Assembly: GCF_017115165.1 (NCBI RefSeq)
Contig: NZ_JABXKF010000032.1
Location: 62,001-126,000 of the forward strand
Length of the DNA: 64,000 nt
DNA from: Nostoc sp. LPT
GTDB taxonomy: Bacteria > Cyanobacteriota > Cyanobacteriia > Cyanobacteriales > Nostocaceae
Direction of reading: 5' to 3'
Below the pieces are notes generated by a model. The model ran no database searches. It was not told the DNA's origin and saw nothing but the letters and a program-made list of their open reading frames with translations. Positions 1-10,532 of the stretch are shown in pieces; within the stretch, counting starts at the first letter, position 1, and every line of letters begins with the position of its first letter. The translations under genes and the position numbers were made by a program.

Positions 1-493
1 GACCTGCCGAGCGAAACTGCTCAAAGGCTTCTTTGAGGTAAATACCACCGCCAGCGTTGATACAGATAACTCCCTTAACACACTCAGGTATTTGATCTGC
101 TCCCCAAAGAGCGATCGTCCCGCCTAATGAGTGACCAATTAGCCAAGCACTTTTAATATTCAACTGTTTCAAAAGAGCTGCTAAATCCTGAGTATACGCA
201 GCAGGAGTATAAAGAAAATCGAAAGATGAGTCAACCGCACTACTGGAGATGGGCGTCAGACTCAAAAACGTTTGTGCTCGACTAAAATCGGTTTTTACCT
301 GGGACTGGGATTCACCAAAACCCCGCAAATCATAGGACAGGCACTGCAAATCATCTGATAGGCGGGAAATCACAGGTTGCCAATATCCACGGCTATTGAG
401 CCAACCGTGGATAAATACTAAAGCATGGGGGCAGGAAGTGGGAGCCGTTAGCTCGTATGCGTGTGGAACGCCCAAGATTTCGATAGTTGCCAT
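1..493 (-). CDS. Alpha/beta hydrolase, C-terminus beyond window
   Basis: The reverse strand reads from an ATG at 493 to the window edge without a stop (about 164 codons seen). An HGW oxyanion-hole motif lies near residue 29, and a GHSLGG nucleophile elbow near residue 121 carries the expected serine; the DLRGFGES stretch between them is typical of the family. The acid and histidine residues would lie outside the window. The family includes many small-molecule esterases and hydrolases, so the substrate cannot be named. No signal peptide is seen, so it is probably cytoplasmic. It contrasts with the second hydrolase-fold protein at 22648, which has lost its serine. Confidence 0.85.
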   Translation of the reverse strand, partial: MATIEILGVPHAYELTAPTSCPHALVFIHGWLNSRGYWQPVISRLSDDLQCLSYDLRGFGESQSQVKTDFSRAQTFLSLTPISSSAVDSSFDFLYTPAAYTQDLAALLKQLNIKSAWLIGHSLGGTIALWGADQIPECVKGVICINAGGGIYLKEAFEQFRSAG

Positions 494-607
494 ACTTATA
501 TCGTACCCTTAAGGACGGGTGCGACTAAATACTAAAGTGGGAAGAGTTAGAAGTTAGGAGTGAGAAATTTTTAATTCATAACTCATAACTCATAGCTTTT
601 CACTTTT

Positions 608-1327
608 TTATTTACCCAGCAACCTTTGTCGCACTCCTTCAGCAATTTTGTGACCCAGATATTCAGGAATGAGGCTTTCATTCGGCCCTAACAAGTAGAG
701 AATTAGCCGTGTACGTCCGCGCCAAACCAGTAAATTGGCATTGACTACCAAAAGGTCTTCCTGCCAGATAGCGTACATCACTTTGTAGAATAATCCTGGT
801 TGATTATCAGCTTCAATCACTAGAGCAGGGAGATGAAAGACCGGATCGACATAGAACTCAGTTTGTACCTGCTCTAAGCCAGTGTCAAGATTAAATTCTA
901 CTGCCAGCATCTCTTCTACCTCAAACCGACCTCCTAAAGCCTCGCGAATGGCGCGACAGACATTTTCTGCGGTTTTCTCGGTCAAGGCTTTACTACCACG
1001 AGATACCAAAAGTTTGATAAAAACTAACATTGGCGGACGGATCTGACCGTATAGACTCAGACCGTGGATAGTCAACCCATAAGCTGCTAGTACACCAAAA
1101 ATATCGCTGAGGAGAAAAGACTGGTTGCGGTAAGCAAAATGCAGGGCACTTTTGCTACCTTCCGGTTTCAGCTCAATAACAGCGCGTCTAGTTTTATAGA
1201 GACGGTAGGCTAGCCGCAAATTTTGCAGTTGAATTTCACTACTGACGAATTGCTCATAAAACTGGGGAAACGCTCGGTTAAAGCGCTTTAGGAGTTCCAG
1301 TGTCGAAGATTTTAAACCAGAAGCCAT
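608..1327 (-). CDS. ACT-like domain protein, uncharacterised
   Basis: I place the start at the ATG at 1327 (MASGLKSS), giving 239 residues. The frame stays open upstream to 1510, but that part encodes low-complexity residues made by an STRR repeat. Residues 50-110 and 160-225 each look like a beta-alpha-beta ACT-like unit; the second has the DNQPGLFYKV pattern seen in regulatory ACT domains such as those of GlnD. No catalytic domain is visible. It may sense a small ligand such as an amino acid, but this is inference. It stands alone on its strand, with a repeat-rich gap on both sides. Confidence 0.6.
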   Translation of the reverse strand: MASGLKSSTLELLKRFNRAFPQFYEQFVSSEIQLQNLRLAYRLYKTRRAVIELKPEGSKSALHFAYRNQSFLLSDIFGVLAAYGLTIHGLSLYGQIRPPMLVFIKLLVSRGSKALTEKTAENVCRAIREALGGRFEVEEMLAVEFNLDTGLEQVQTEFYVDPVFHLPALVIEADNQPGLFYKVMYAIWQEDLLVVNANLLVWRGRTRLILYLLGPNESLIPEYLGHKIAEGVRQRLLGK

Positions 1328-2356
<1,029 letters not shown>

Positions 2357-2661
2357 CACTCAATCCAAATAAAACCCGATTCGCACAATAAAATCAGGTA
2401 GGTATAGTAGTATAAATCTATTATTTTAATTTGGTTTGACAAGGTTTAGCCGACGAACGAACAAGTAATATCTCTTGTAAAACGAAGTCGGCAGACAAAC
2501 CTTTATCAGTGTAATTATCTAATTTAGCTCGAATTTGCAGAAGATATAAATATATTAGGCATGAGCGGTGTTATGTGATATGATTGACTTAACGCTTTTG
2601 TGAAGTGCGATCGCTTTGATGGGAAACTAAAACCAAACCCAAAAAAGTAGATTAAGTATAA
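2357..2661. other. Intergenic gap before tRNA-Pro
   Basis: AT-rich sequence with no gene-like frame. It should contain the 3' end of the GNAT transcript and the tRNA promoter. One gcgatcgc HIP1 site is present near 2608. I see nothing else that can be supported. Confidence 0.5.
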
Positions 2662-2735
2662 CGGGATGTAGCGCAGCTTGGTAGCGCGCCTGCTTTGGGA
2701 GCAGGATGCCGCAGGTTCAAATCCTGTCATCCCGA
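2662..2735 (+). tRNA. trnP-UGG: tRNA-Pro (UGG)
   Basis: A cloverleaf folds from a 7-bp acceptor stem cgggatg (2662-2668) with catcccg (2728-2734) and discriminator A at 2735. The anticodon stem cctgc/gcagg encloses loop ttTGGga, giving anticodon TGG at 2696-2698, and the T arm carries the standard ggttcaaatcc. CCA is not encoded. The gene is intact and stands alone. Confidence 0.97.
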
Positions 2736-3326
2736 TTTAATTAATATAGTTAACAGTTAAGGTAATTAGCTAGGCTTTATTTGCTAAATCTGCTATTTAA
2801 TTGGATATTTTTACGGAGAATACCAATTAGGTTGTTCTGCCGTTGAAGCCTAACAGGCAAATTTCGTCATTAAGTAGTAAGGTGATTTTTGACACTGAAT
2901 TTTGTATATATTTGAGAAGATATTAAACCAATCGCAGATGGAACGATTGATTAAGTAATAGCGTCAACCAATAATAGAAAAAGCCGATAAAATGGCATTT
3001 ATCATCTCCAAGGTTGGAGAGAGCGAGAGACTTTTTGCTGTTTGAGAAGACATATAATAGGCATCTACGGCATTTCGCGGTAAATAGCGAAGCAAAACCT
3101 GGAAAAACACAAAGTTAGCACAGCCAATTTGTGAAAACGATACTATAGCAACTCTAAATAGTTAGGAAACATTGGATTTTGACCGTTGAGGCTTAACACT
3201 CAACTTCAACGCGCACAATGAATTTTTCAAAACTAAAATAAATTGCTATATAACTAAAGCTAGTTGGTGTTGTGCAAATCCAACCATTTGTTTAATTTAA
3301 TTGGACTATTGATGCGAGGAGCAGTC
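2736..3326. other. Intergenic gap upstream of the Tic22-like gene
   Basis: About 590 bases without a gene-like frame. Two similar short stretches (ccgttgaagcctaac near 2842 and ccgttgaggcttaac near 3183) occur about 340 bp apart, of unknown meaning. The right end must hold the promoter and leader of the gene at 3327. Confidence 0.4.
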
Positions 3327-4142
3327 ATGAAATCATTTATTCGCTTAGGTGCGACATTGGGTATAGCTGGCAGTGTATTTTTAACAGGGCTTTCAGGAAT
3401 AGGCAATATGCCAGGACTGGGCAATCTAGAGGCGATCGCGTTGCCACAAGATCAGGTCGTGAAAAAGCTCCAAGAAGTACCTGTATTCACGCTCACCAAT
3501 CCTAAAGGCGAATTCGTAGTTCTTTCGAGAAACAACGCATCAAAGACGATCTCACAAGTAGGATTTTTTATTAGCAAGCAAGATGCTCAAAAATTCCTTG
3601 ACAGCCGACTCAAAAAAGAAAACCCCCAGTTGGCAGGCACGCTACAGGTTAGACCTTTGTCCTTGGCAGACTACTATAAAATAGTCCAAGAAAGCAAAAA
3701 GAAATCAGATTCTGTGATTTATACTTTAGTGCCGACGCAACAGCAAGTAGCCTCGGCAACAAGTATGCTCAATCAAAATGGTAAAAAGGTAGAGCAATTC
3801 AATGGTATTCCCTTATTTGTACCCAAATTTAAGAAAGATAATAGTTATCTGACTATTCCCCTTGCTAAAGGTAATGAACGATACATCCCTTTCTTTTTTG
3901 AGAAAGAACAAGCAGTGGCTCTGTTAGAGGAATTCAAAAAAGCCGTGCCAAAAGAAGGAGCCAATACTGAAATTCAGGTGGTGGATTTGTACGGTGTTAT
4001 GGAGGCTCTCAATAGCAGCAGCGATCCTAGTATCAATAAAATTGTTCTGTATCCATCACGGGAGTCGATCAATTTTATTCGCTCCCTTGCGCCAAATCAA
4101 TCACCAGCTGCCAAGCCAGCTACCCCCGCTCCGAAAAAATAA
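3327..4142 (+). CDS. Tic22-like periplasmic/thylakoid lumen protein
   Basis: The start at 3327 (MKSFIRLG) is preceded by a strong gaggag ribosome site 7 bases away and begins a clean signal peptide, so I prefer it to the upstream frame from 3264. The mature part has the Tic22-family layout: VPVFTLTNPKGEFV, a repeated unit with GIPLFVPKF, and paired alpha/beta segments. Cyanobacterial Tic22 is the ancestor of the chloroplast import component and is thought to act as a chaperone for outer-membrane biogenesis. The C-terminus is an Ala/Pro-rich tail. prmC follows 25 bp downstream, so they may be cotranscribed. Confidence 0.8.
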   Translation: MKSFIRLGATLGIAGSVFLTGLSGIGNMPGLGNLEAIALPQDQVVKKLQEVPVFTLTNPKGEFVVLSRNNASKTISQVGFFISKQDAQKFLDSRLKKENPQLAGTLQVRPLSLADYYKIVQESKKKSDSVIYTLVPTQQQVASATSMLNQNGKKVEQFNGIPLFVPKFKKDNSYLTIPLAKGNERYIPFFFEKEQAVALLEEFKKAVPKEGANTEIQVVDLYGVMEALNSSSDPSINKIVLYPSRESINFIRSLAPNQSPAAKPATPAPKK

Positions 4143-4167
4143 CGGATATGCGCTCCAAGGTTGAGGT

Positions 4168-5058
4168 ATGGGGGAGAAACATTTAATAGTCTCTGGTTTA
4201 CAACTTTGGCAGTGGCGGAATGCAGCTCTGAAAGCAGCGATCGCCACTGATGTCCCACCAATGGAAGTAGATTGGCTACTTTTAGAAGTTGCTGGGTTAG
4301 ACCGCTTGGCACTGCGTTTAGAGTCTTTTAAAAACTGGGCGCAAATTCAACTGCAATTGCCGCTAGAAGAGTTAGACCAACTGTGGCAAAGGCGATTAAA
4401 TGAACGCTTACCAGTGCAGTATATTGCCGGAGTTACACCTTGGCGTCAGTTTAAAATTAGGGTGTCGAATGCGGTTTTAATTCCCAGACCAGAGACAGAG
4501 TGCTTAATTGATTTAGCTGAAGCATCTGCTAGCAATGCCTCAGGACACTGGGCAGATTTGGGTACTGGGAGTGGAGCGATCGCACTGGGATTAGCAAATG
4601 TCTTGCCAAAAGCAACAATTCATGCAGTTGATTACAGTTTAGAAGCTCTGGCGATCGCTCGATCCAACGCTGATAATTCGGGTCTTGCAGACCGGATAAA
4701 ATTTTATCAAGGTTCCTGGTGGGAGCCACTGGCATTCTTAAAAGGTCAGTTCAGTGGTATGGTGTCGAATCCCCCTTACATACCCACCAGCACCTTAGCT
4801 ACTTTGCAGCCAGAAGTAGTTAACCATGAACCGCATCTAGCTTTAGATGGTGGCGTTGATGGCTTAGATTGCATTCGCCATTTGATCGAAATCTCCCCCA
4901 GTTATTTGCAACCTGGTGGCGTCTGGCTGATTGAGATGATGGCTGGACAGGCAGATACAGTGCAAGAACTTTTGCAAAATCAAGGTAGCTATTGTAAGAT
5001 TCAAATTCACGCTGATTTAGCTGGAATTGAACGCTTTGCCCTTGCTTATAAAAGTTAG
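4168..5058 (+). CDS. prmC: Peptide chain release factor glutamine methyltransferase PrmC
   Basis: A 296-residue protein of the HemK/PrmC family, which methylates the glutamine of the GGQ motif in release factors 1 and 2 using S-adenosylmethionine. Visible marks are the N-terminal helical domain, the SAM-binding DLGTGSGAIALGLA, and the substrate-binding NPPYIPTS signature, followed by PHLALDGGVDGLD. Length is normal for the family. It sits between the Tic22-like gene and the Sua5/YrdC gene, all on the plus strand; the three could be one transcript related to translation quality, though a repeat separates it from the next gene. Confidence 0.95.
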   Translation: MGEKHLIVSGLQLWQWRNAALKAAIATDVPPMEVDWLLLEVAGLDRLALRLESFKNWAQIQLQLPLEELDQLWQRRLNERLPVQYIAGVTPWRQFKIRVSNAVLIPRPETECLIDLAEASASNASGHWADLGTGSGAIALGLANVLPKATIHAVDYSLEALAIARSNADNSGLADRIKFYQGSWWEPLAFLKGQFSGMVSNPPYIPTSTLATLQPEVVNHEPHLALDGGVDGLDCIRHLIEISPSYLQPGGVWLIEMMAGQADTVQELLQNQGSYCKIQIHADLAGIERFALAYKS

Positions 5059-5123
5059 AAAATAGGGCATGGGGCATGGGGCATAGGGAATAGAAAAAAT
5101 GTCCCATGCCAAACCCCATAAAA

Positions 5124-5732
5124 ATGACACAAGTTCCTCTAACAAATCTAATAGCTGGCGCACGCGCTGGTTTTTTGGTGAGCTTTCCGACTGATACTGT
5201 TCCAGCACTTGCAGTAGTACCAGAAAAAGCAGCATTAATTTTTGCGGCGAAGCAACGTAGTCAAGACAAACCCCTGATTTTGATGGCTGCTAGGGCTGAA
5301 GATTTGTGGCTGTATGTCAAAGGTAGTGAGAACGAGTATAAAGTTTGGCAACAACTAGCAGATAAATATTGGCCAGGAGGGCTGACATTAGTTTTGCCAG
5401 CGAGTCAACGCCTACCAAAAGTTATGAATCCCATCGATCCCACAACAATTGGCATTCGAGTACCAAACAGTACGATCGCTCAAACTATTTTGGCGCAAAC
5501 AGGCCCTCTTGCTACCACTAGCGCCAATTTTTCTGGTCAGCCGCCTTTGCAAACAATGGCAAAAATTGAGAATCAGTTTCCCCAGGTTCTGACTTTATCA
5601 ATGACAGAATACCAGGGTGAAATACCAGGGATGGGTATACCTTCTACCGTTGCTAAATGGACAGGGATAAATTGGCAGATTTTGCGGCAAGGTGCGATTG
5701 AGTTAGATTTATCGAGTGATAACCAAGTATAG
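5124..5732 (+). CDS. tsaC: Sua5/YrdC-family threonylcarbamoyl-AMP synthase
   Basis: The likely start is the ATG at 5124 (MTQVPLTN); the 18 bases before it belong to an ATGGGGCATGGGG repeat. The protein forms threonylcarbamoyl-AMP from threonine, bicarbonate and ATP for the t6A modification of tRNAs that read ANN codons. It shows the YrdC signature: PTDTVPALA near residue 20, KQRSQDKPLILM, and the KYWPGGLTLVLPAS segment, then GIRVPNS and TSANFSG. About 202 residues, the short YrdC-like form without the Sua5 C-terminal domain. YciO-type paralogues cannot be excluded. Confidence 0.88.
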   Translation: MTQVPLTNLIAGARAGFLVSFPTDTVPALAVVPEKAALIFAAKQRSQDKPLILMAARAEDLWLYVKGSENEYKVWQQLADKYWPGGLTLVLPASQRLPKVMNPIDPTTIGIRVPNSTIAQTILAQTGPLATTSANFSGQPPLQTMAKIENQFPQVLTLSMTEYQGEIPGMGIPSTVAKWTGINWQILRQGAIELDLSSDNQV

Positions 5733-5828
5733 CTAGCTATAATGTTGTTTTCGTGTTTTAACAACAGAGAAATCTGAAACTTTAGTTTGCGCTGTTGTAT
5801 TTAATTAGCAAGTTAATAATTGCCAGAT

Positions 5829-6761
5829 ATGAATTGGAGCAACTGGATATATCTAGGAGTAGGAATAGCACTAGGTATGGTTTTCCGTCAGTTATTTGGG
5901 CGATGGCTACGCCCACCGCAGGCATCGCCTAATGTTTCATCTAGCTCATCCCCAGTAGCGCCATTAGCTGAACAGGATATGCCACCAATATCGCAACAGC
6001 TACAGCAAACACAGCTGGCATACCTGATGGCAAGGGAGATGAGCCAGTTTAAAGCTGGTTTTTTGGCGCGGACTACCCATGAATTGCGATCGCCTTTTAA
6101 TGGTTTGATTGGCTTACATCAATTAATTTTGTCAGATTTGTGTGAAAATCCAGCTGAAGAGCGAGAATTTATTGCCCAAGCTCATGAGCGAACACTAAAG
6201 CTGCTGAAGCTAATGGATGAAATTCTTAATGTTGCAAGAGCTGAACACGGCACTAATAAATTAGATATTCAGCCCAGACCCTTAGCCCAAATTTTAGATG
6301 AGGTTCATGACTTAACTTATATGCTGGCGGCAAATCGCAATTTTCCGTTACAACTATTAGCCGCCGACCCAGAAATTTATGTTTTGACAGATTACCTCTG
6401 GCTCCGCCAAGTATTAATCAGTTTAATAGACACTGCCATTACTCAGATGGAGGAAGGCAGCATTTGTATTTCCAGTAGCACCCTACCTACAAACAATTTT
6501 GTAAACATTTGGCTAGATATCCCAACCCATGCTATGGCTTGGAGTGAGCCGATTGATTTGCTCAAAATTGAAGATCGGTTGAACCAGATTGACTACAAAA
6601 ACCCTATTTCCCCAGGAATGAGGCTATTAATCAATCAGACTTTACTGGAAGTTATGGGAGGAAAGTTAGAAATCCTACCCTCGATCACTATGAAGGAACC
6701 ACTTCAGCAGCTTACCAGACTACAAATCTCTATCCCCCTAGTAAGTAGTACTGAGTTTTAA
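5829..6761 (+). CDS. Membrane-anchored histidine-kinase-like protein, degenerate ATPase
   Basis: One N-terminal membrane segment (IYLGVGIALGMVF) is followed by a linker and a clear HisKA box, FLARTTHELRSPFNGLIG, with the phosphoacceptor histidine. The C-terminal 150 residues fold position-wise like a HATPase domain but I see no N-box asparagine pair, no DxGxG and no GTGLGL. It may therefore accept or pass phosphate, or act as a scaffold, but is unlikely to bind ATP normally. The ATG at 5829 is used; a TTG at 5820 is an alternative. A dispersed repeat at about 5900-5929 lies inside the linker coding sequence. No partner regulator is adjacent. Confidence 0.7.
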   Translation: MNWSNWIYLGVGIALGMVFRQLFGRWLRPPQASPNVSSSSSPVAPLAEQDMPPISQQLQQTQLAYLMAREMSQFKAGFLARTTHELRSPFNGLIGLHQLILSDLCENPAEEREFIAQAHERTLKLLKLMDEILNVARAEHGTNKLDIQPRPLAQILDEVHDLTYMLAANRNFPLQLLAADPEIYVLTDYLWLRQVLISLIDTAITQMEEGSICISSSTLPTNNFVNIWLDIPTHAMAWSEPIDLLKIEDRLNQIDYKNPISPGMRLLINQTLLEVMGGKLEILPSITMKEPLQQLTRLQISIPLVSSTEF

Positions 6762-6829
6762 GTGCTGAGTCCTGAGTAGTAGAGACGAAATCTTGCTTCT
6801 TGACTAGCCTACTACTACAGTTCTTATAC

Positions 6830-7324
6830 TCAGCACTCAGCACTCATTGCTCGGAACTGTTTCGGTGATTCCTGAAGCTGAACTTCTGTAGCAGCAAGGA
6901 AAGTACGGTTAGCTCGGTTATGTAGTACCATCGTAGTGGTAGTGTTGGATTGAAAACCAATCTTTTCGTAGAAACCCTGTTGGTAAGTAGTCATCAGATA
7001 AACGCGCTCAACCGACTTCATGCGGGGATGTCTCAAAACGGTTTCTACTAAATTGCTTCCCAAACCACAATGTTGATACTCTGGATGAATCACAACATCC
7101 CAAATTGTGGCGCGATAGATGCCATCAGATGTTGCTCTGGCAAAGCCAATGAGTCGATCGCGATCGCAAACAGAAATCACTGGCTCACTGTTGGCAATAG
7201 CTATACCTAAATCTTCAATACTGCGTCCCTTTGCCCAAAAAGCGGAAACGTTTAACAGTTCTTGGAGTTGATAAAGGTCAATTTCAGACTTGCGGTCGCT
7301 AAATTTAATCTGAAGATCGTTCAT
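6830..7324 (-). CDS. GNAT acetyltransferase, SNAT/NSI paralogue
   Basis: Starting at the ATG at 7324 (MNDLQIKF), 164 residues. It repeats the pattern of the GNAT at 1808: [42 protein letters not shown], then the acetyl-CoA loop QHCGLGSNL and FYEKIGF near the end. The acetyl-CoA loop is diverged (C instead of the small residue, N for the K) and the C-terminal PEGIKGMFW of the first paralogue is missing, replaced by a NTTTTMVL segment. Plants also have several plastid GNATs of this family. Substrate unknown. The last residues run into a cactcagcactcagcact repeat. Confidence 0.8.
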   Translation of the reverse strand: MNDLQIKFSDRKSEIDLYQLQELLNVSAFWAKGRSIEDLGIAIANSEPVISVCDRDRLIGFARATSDGIYRATIWDVVIHPEYQHCGLGSNLVETVLRHPRMKSVERVYLMTTYQQGFYEKIGFQSNTTTTMVLHNRANRTFLAATEVQLQESPKQFRAMSAEC

Positions 7325-7503
7325 GTATGGCATCCACTTTTGGCAGTATCTTTGAGCAGATATTTGGTGAAATTAAATATGTATTATCCAGAAATCTTGT
7401 AGAGACGTAGCACTGCTAAGTCTCTACATTCTTTTTCAGCAGATGTCTAGTATGGTTAAGTCATATTTTGCTATAAATTGCTGTACGTGTAGAGAAATAA
7501 AAT

Positions 7504-7917
7504 TTAATGACAAACCCACTTCCATAGAGGATGAGTTGCTCCCTGTTGACGTATCTGATAAACTTGTTTTTCTAAACGTTGTTTTTCCTGCGGTGGCAGT
7601 CCGAGTAAAATATTTCGACTTTGCCAAACTAAAACAGCAGCAGTCATCCCCAGACAAAAGGCTAGACCGAAGGTAGACAGTGGATGGTAAAACAATCCAA
7701 ATCTCACTGCCACCCAGGTAAAATATTGTTGCCACAGAGCAATTTCTGCACGTAGACCCCACAAGGAGACAGGCGCAATGGTTAGCCATAAACAGCCGAC
7801 AAACAGCCACCGACCATATACTGTTAGCTGATGTAGTCTTTGTACTTGTTGAGCAAACGATGGGTCAGATTTCTCAGAATCTGGGACAGTATTTAATCGT
7901 TCTTTCGGTTGATCCAT
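7504..7917 (-). CDS. Small conserved-looking membrane protein
   Basis: From the ATG at 7917 (MDQPKERLN), 137 residues. A hydrophilic N-terminus leads to two membrane segments (about residues 36-56 and 74-97), and the end is a basic, glutamine-rich helix (LPPQEKQRLEKQVYQIRQQ). I do not recognise a named family, although the layout resembles small cyanobacterial proteins of unknown function. It lies 70 bp downstream of secF on the same strand and could be part of the pdhB-secD-secF transcript; that link is inference only. Confidence 0.6.
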   Translation of the reverse strand: MDQPKERLNTVPDSEKSDPSFAQQVQRLHQLTVYGRWLFVGCLWLTIAPVSLWGLRAEIALWQQYFTWVAVRFGLFYHPLSTFGLAFCLGMTAAVLVWQSRNILLGLPPQEKQRLEKQVYQIRQQGATHPLWKWVCH

Positions 7918-7989
7918 AGGGGAATAAGAGTGCAAGGCGTGGGTGAGCAATTCAAAATGCTTTCACCCAATTGTGAAATATACACAAGT

Positions 7990-8979
7990 TTAACTATCCT
8001 GGGAACTGGGAGATGTATCAATTGAATCAGCGTTGTCTAACACCTGGGATTCCCCTTTACGCTCTCGCCACCAAGTTAGAAGAGTACTGGCGATGAAAAT
8101 ACTCGAATAAGCTCCCATTGTGAAGCCAATAATCAAAGCGAGGGAAAAGTTTTTCAGTGTTTCTCCGCCAAATAGAAAAATTGCAGATAATGTCAGTAAT
8201 ACGGTTAAGGTAGTGTTGATCGATCTTGTCAATGTTTGGTTAACCGCATCATCTACAATTTCGGCAATCGGCTGTTCGGGATGGATTTTAAGGGTTTCCC
8301 GAATGCGATCGTAAATTACCACTGTGTCGTTGACTGAAAAACCTGTGATGGTAAGTAAGGCGACGATAAAAAGGCTATCTACTTCGATGCCTGCTACCAA
8401 ACCCAAAAATGAAAAAGATCCTACTGTGATCAAGATATCGTGGAGTAGGGCAACGATCGCAAACACAGCATAATCTAACTGGAAGCGGAAACTCATGTAG
8501 ATAGTAATACCGATGAAGGAAACTATCAGAGCTAACATCCCAGATGTAAACAGTTCTTTTCCCAAGGTGGGGCCAACGGAGTCAATCTGGTTCTTTTGTG
8601 GGTCAAAAACGCCGATTTCTTCGCTCAAAGCGTTTTGTAATTTGGTACGCTGATCGACGCTCAAATCTTTCGATCGAATTAGTACACCATTTTCTGCACC
8701 ATTTTCGGAGACAAGTTGGATACTGCTATCACCTAGTCCCTGTGCTTTTGCTACTTCCCGGACAGCGTTGATATCAATTGGTTTGTCGCAGTTACCGGGT
8801 TTGGTGCAATCTCGGACAAACTGCAACCGCGTACCACCGATAAAATCTAAACCGGGGCGTAGGGGGGAACGAATATTGGGTTGTTGCCAAGAAATCACCA
8901 TTGAGATGATACCAGCGAGGATGATAGCGGCAGAAATAGTCCACCAAAGCGATCGCGATTTATTAATACTCAGTTTCAT
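7990..8979 (-). CDS. secF: Protein translocase subunit SecF
   Basis: A 329-residue integral membrane protein. An N-terminal membrane segment is followed by the [13 protein letters not shown] signature of the SecD/SecF family, a periplasmic domain, and five more membrane segments including the [11 protein letters not shown] motif typical of SecF. SecDF uses the proton gradient to help pull proteins across the membrane after SecA pushes them through SecYEG; in cyanobacteria it would serve plasma and thylakoid membranes. Its ATG overlaps the secD stop by 4 bases (atga, 8976-8979), which points to translational coupling. A Ser/Asp-rich tail ends the protein. Confidence 0.96.
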   Translation of the reverse strand: MKLSINKSRSLWWTISAAIILAGIISMVISWQQPNIRSPLRPGLDFIGGTRLQFVRDCTKPGNCDKPIDINAVREVAKAQGLGDSSIQLVSENGAENGVLIRSKDLSVDQRTKLQNALSEEIGVFDPQKNQIDSVGPTLGKELFTSGMLALIVSFIGITIYMSFRFQLDYAVFAIVALLHDILITVGSFSFLGLVAGIEVDSLFIVALLTITGFSVNDTVVIYDRIRETLKIHPEQPIAEIVDDAVNQTLTRSINTTLTVLLTLSAIFLFGGETLKNFSLALIIGFTMGAYSSIFIASTLLTWWRERKGESQVLDNADSIDTSPSSQDS

Positions 8980-10388
8980 TGAGTCACCTCTGCCTTATTC
9001 GATGCTGGCAGGTTTGGACAGAAAAGTTCTGTCTTCCGCAAGGAGTGAATTGAAATTGCCAAAAATAGCAATGTCCGACTACAGGTAATTGCGGTAAACA
9101 TACTCACAGCTACCCCCAAAGCTAAGGTAAGAGCAAAGCCTTTGACTAAACCAGACCCTAGCCAAAACAGGGCAGCACAAGCAATCCATGTAGTGACGTT
9201 GCTATCTAAAATACTAGAAAATGCCCGATAAAAACCAGATTCCACAGAACGATACAGAGATTTACCCGCCCGCAATTCTTCCCGCGTCCTTTCAAAAATT
9301 AGCACGTTGGCATCAACTGCCATCCCAATACTGAGAATAAAACCAGCAATTCCCGGCAAAGTTAGGGTAACGCCCAACAAAGCAAAGGTTGACCAAGTTA
9401 AGAGAGAGTAGATCACTAATGATATATCCGCAATCAATCCTGGTAGTCGATAGTAAACCACCATGAATATTAATACTAAAGTCAAACCACCGACTCCAGC
9501 ATAAATACTACTTTGAATGCTATCTTTACCCAAGGTTGCTCCGACTGTCCGCCTTTCGGCGATTTCTACTGGTACGGGTAATGCGCCACCGCGTAACTGC
9601 ACGCCTAAGTCATTGGCTTGTTGGGCGGTAAAACGTCCTGTAATCACGGCAGAACCACCAGTAATGCCAGTAGCAGCAAATTCTATACCCACGGTGGGAG
9701 CGCTGATTAGTTCATTGTCCAGAAAAACACCAATGCTACGCCCAGTACCAGCGAGATTTTTCGTCAAATTGGCAAACAGTTCACCACCCTTTTGGTCGAA
9801 GCGAATAGCAACATTCCAGTTGTTACCTTGAGTGGGTTCACCATAGGCATCCTTGAGGTATTTGCCAATGAGCGGTGGATTAGTGCTTTCAAACAATTCT
9901 GCGATCGCTTGATTATTTTTCTGTAAATTTTCTTGATTCTTGACAATTGCTGCTTTGTCGGTACTCTTTCTTAATTCTTCTTGCTTGAATTTCAATTCGG
10001 CTCTTGATGCTTGAAAAGCAAGCAGTTGAGTTTCTGTATTCGGCTTTTGGGTACGAAATTCTAACTGTGCTGTACCCCCTAGCACCCGTTCTGCTTGTTC
10101 TGGATCGTTGACTCCTGGTAGTTGCACTAATATTTTATCTGCGCCGACTGTTTGGATTACTGGCTCAGAAACACCCAGACCATTAATCCGGCCTTCGACA
10201 ACTTTCTTCACACCTTCTAATTCTCGGTCGGTGATTTTGGGAATATCCGCTGATGGTTTCACCTGAATTGTGAGCTGTGAACCTCCGCGCAAGTCCAGCC
10301 CAAGAGGTATTGGAATTGTGGCAATCACCGTAATAGCGGCGATTATCAGGACTAAAATCAAAATTAATAGCGATCGCTGTCTTTGCAT
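8976..10388 (-). CDS. secD: Protein translocase subunit SecD
   Basis: I use the ATG at 10388 ([13 protein letters not shown]), which begins directly with the first membrane helix; an in-frame start at 10409 adds seven residues. The protein has the [16 protein letters not shown] signature after the first helix, a large periplasmic domain with the [23 protein letters not shown] region, and five C-terminal membrane helices with [18 protein letters not shown]. It partners with SecF, encoded just downstream with a 4-base overlap. pdhB is upstream on the same strand about 145 bp away, so the three genes may be read together. Confidence 0.96.
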   Translation of the reverse strand: MQRQRSLLILILVLIIAAITVIATIPIPLGLDLRGGSQLTIQVKPSADIPKITDRELEGVKKVVEGRINGLGVSEPVIQTVGADKILVQLPGVNDPEQAERVLGGTAQLEFRTQKPNTETQLLAFQASRAELKFKQEELRKSTDKAAIVKNQENLQKNNQAIAELFESTNPPLIGKYLKDAYGEPTQGNNWNVAIRFDQKGGELFANLTKNLAGTGRSIGVFLDNELISAPTVGIEFAATGITGGSAVITGRFTAQQANDLGVQLRGGALPVPVEIAERRTVGATLGKDSIQSSIYAGVGGLTLVLIFMVVYYRLPGLIADISLVIYSLLTWSTFALLGVTLTLPGIAGFILSIGMAVDANVLIFERTREELRAGKSLYRSVESGFYRAFSSILDSNVTTWIACAALFWLGSGLVKGFALTLALGVAVSMFTAITCSRTLLFLAISIHSLRKTELFCPNLPASNKAEVTQ

Positions 10389-10532
10389 ACCATAACTCGC
10401 AACTGACAAACGCTATAATAGCGCTCTTTTGAAGAGTTATGAGTTGGGAGTTTGGGGATGGGGCATTGGGCATTGTTATTCTTCTCTTGCCCTTCTGCCC
10501 CTCTGCCTCTCTGCCTCGTCAGTCTTCAGTCC

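Noticed and set aside
2736-3326. Possible small regulatory RNA before the Tic22-like gene
   Set aside because: No Yfr1-type core or strong hairpin with a T run could be seen.
4097-4312. Minus-strand frame overlapping the Tic22-prmC junction
   Set aside because: It is a shadow of two well-supported plus-strand genes.
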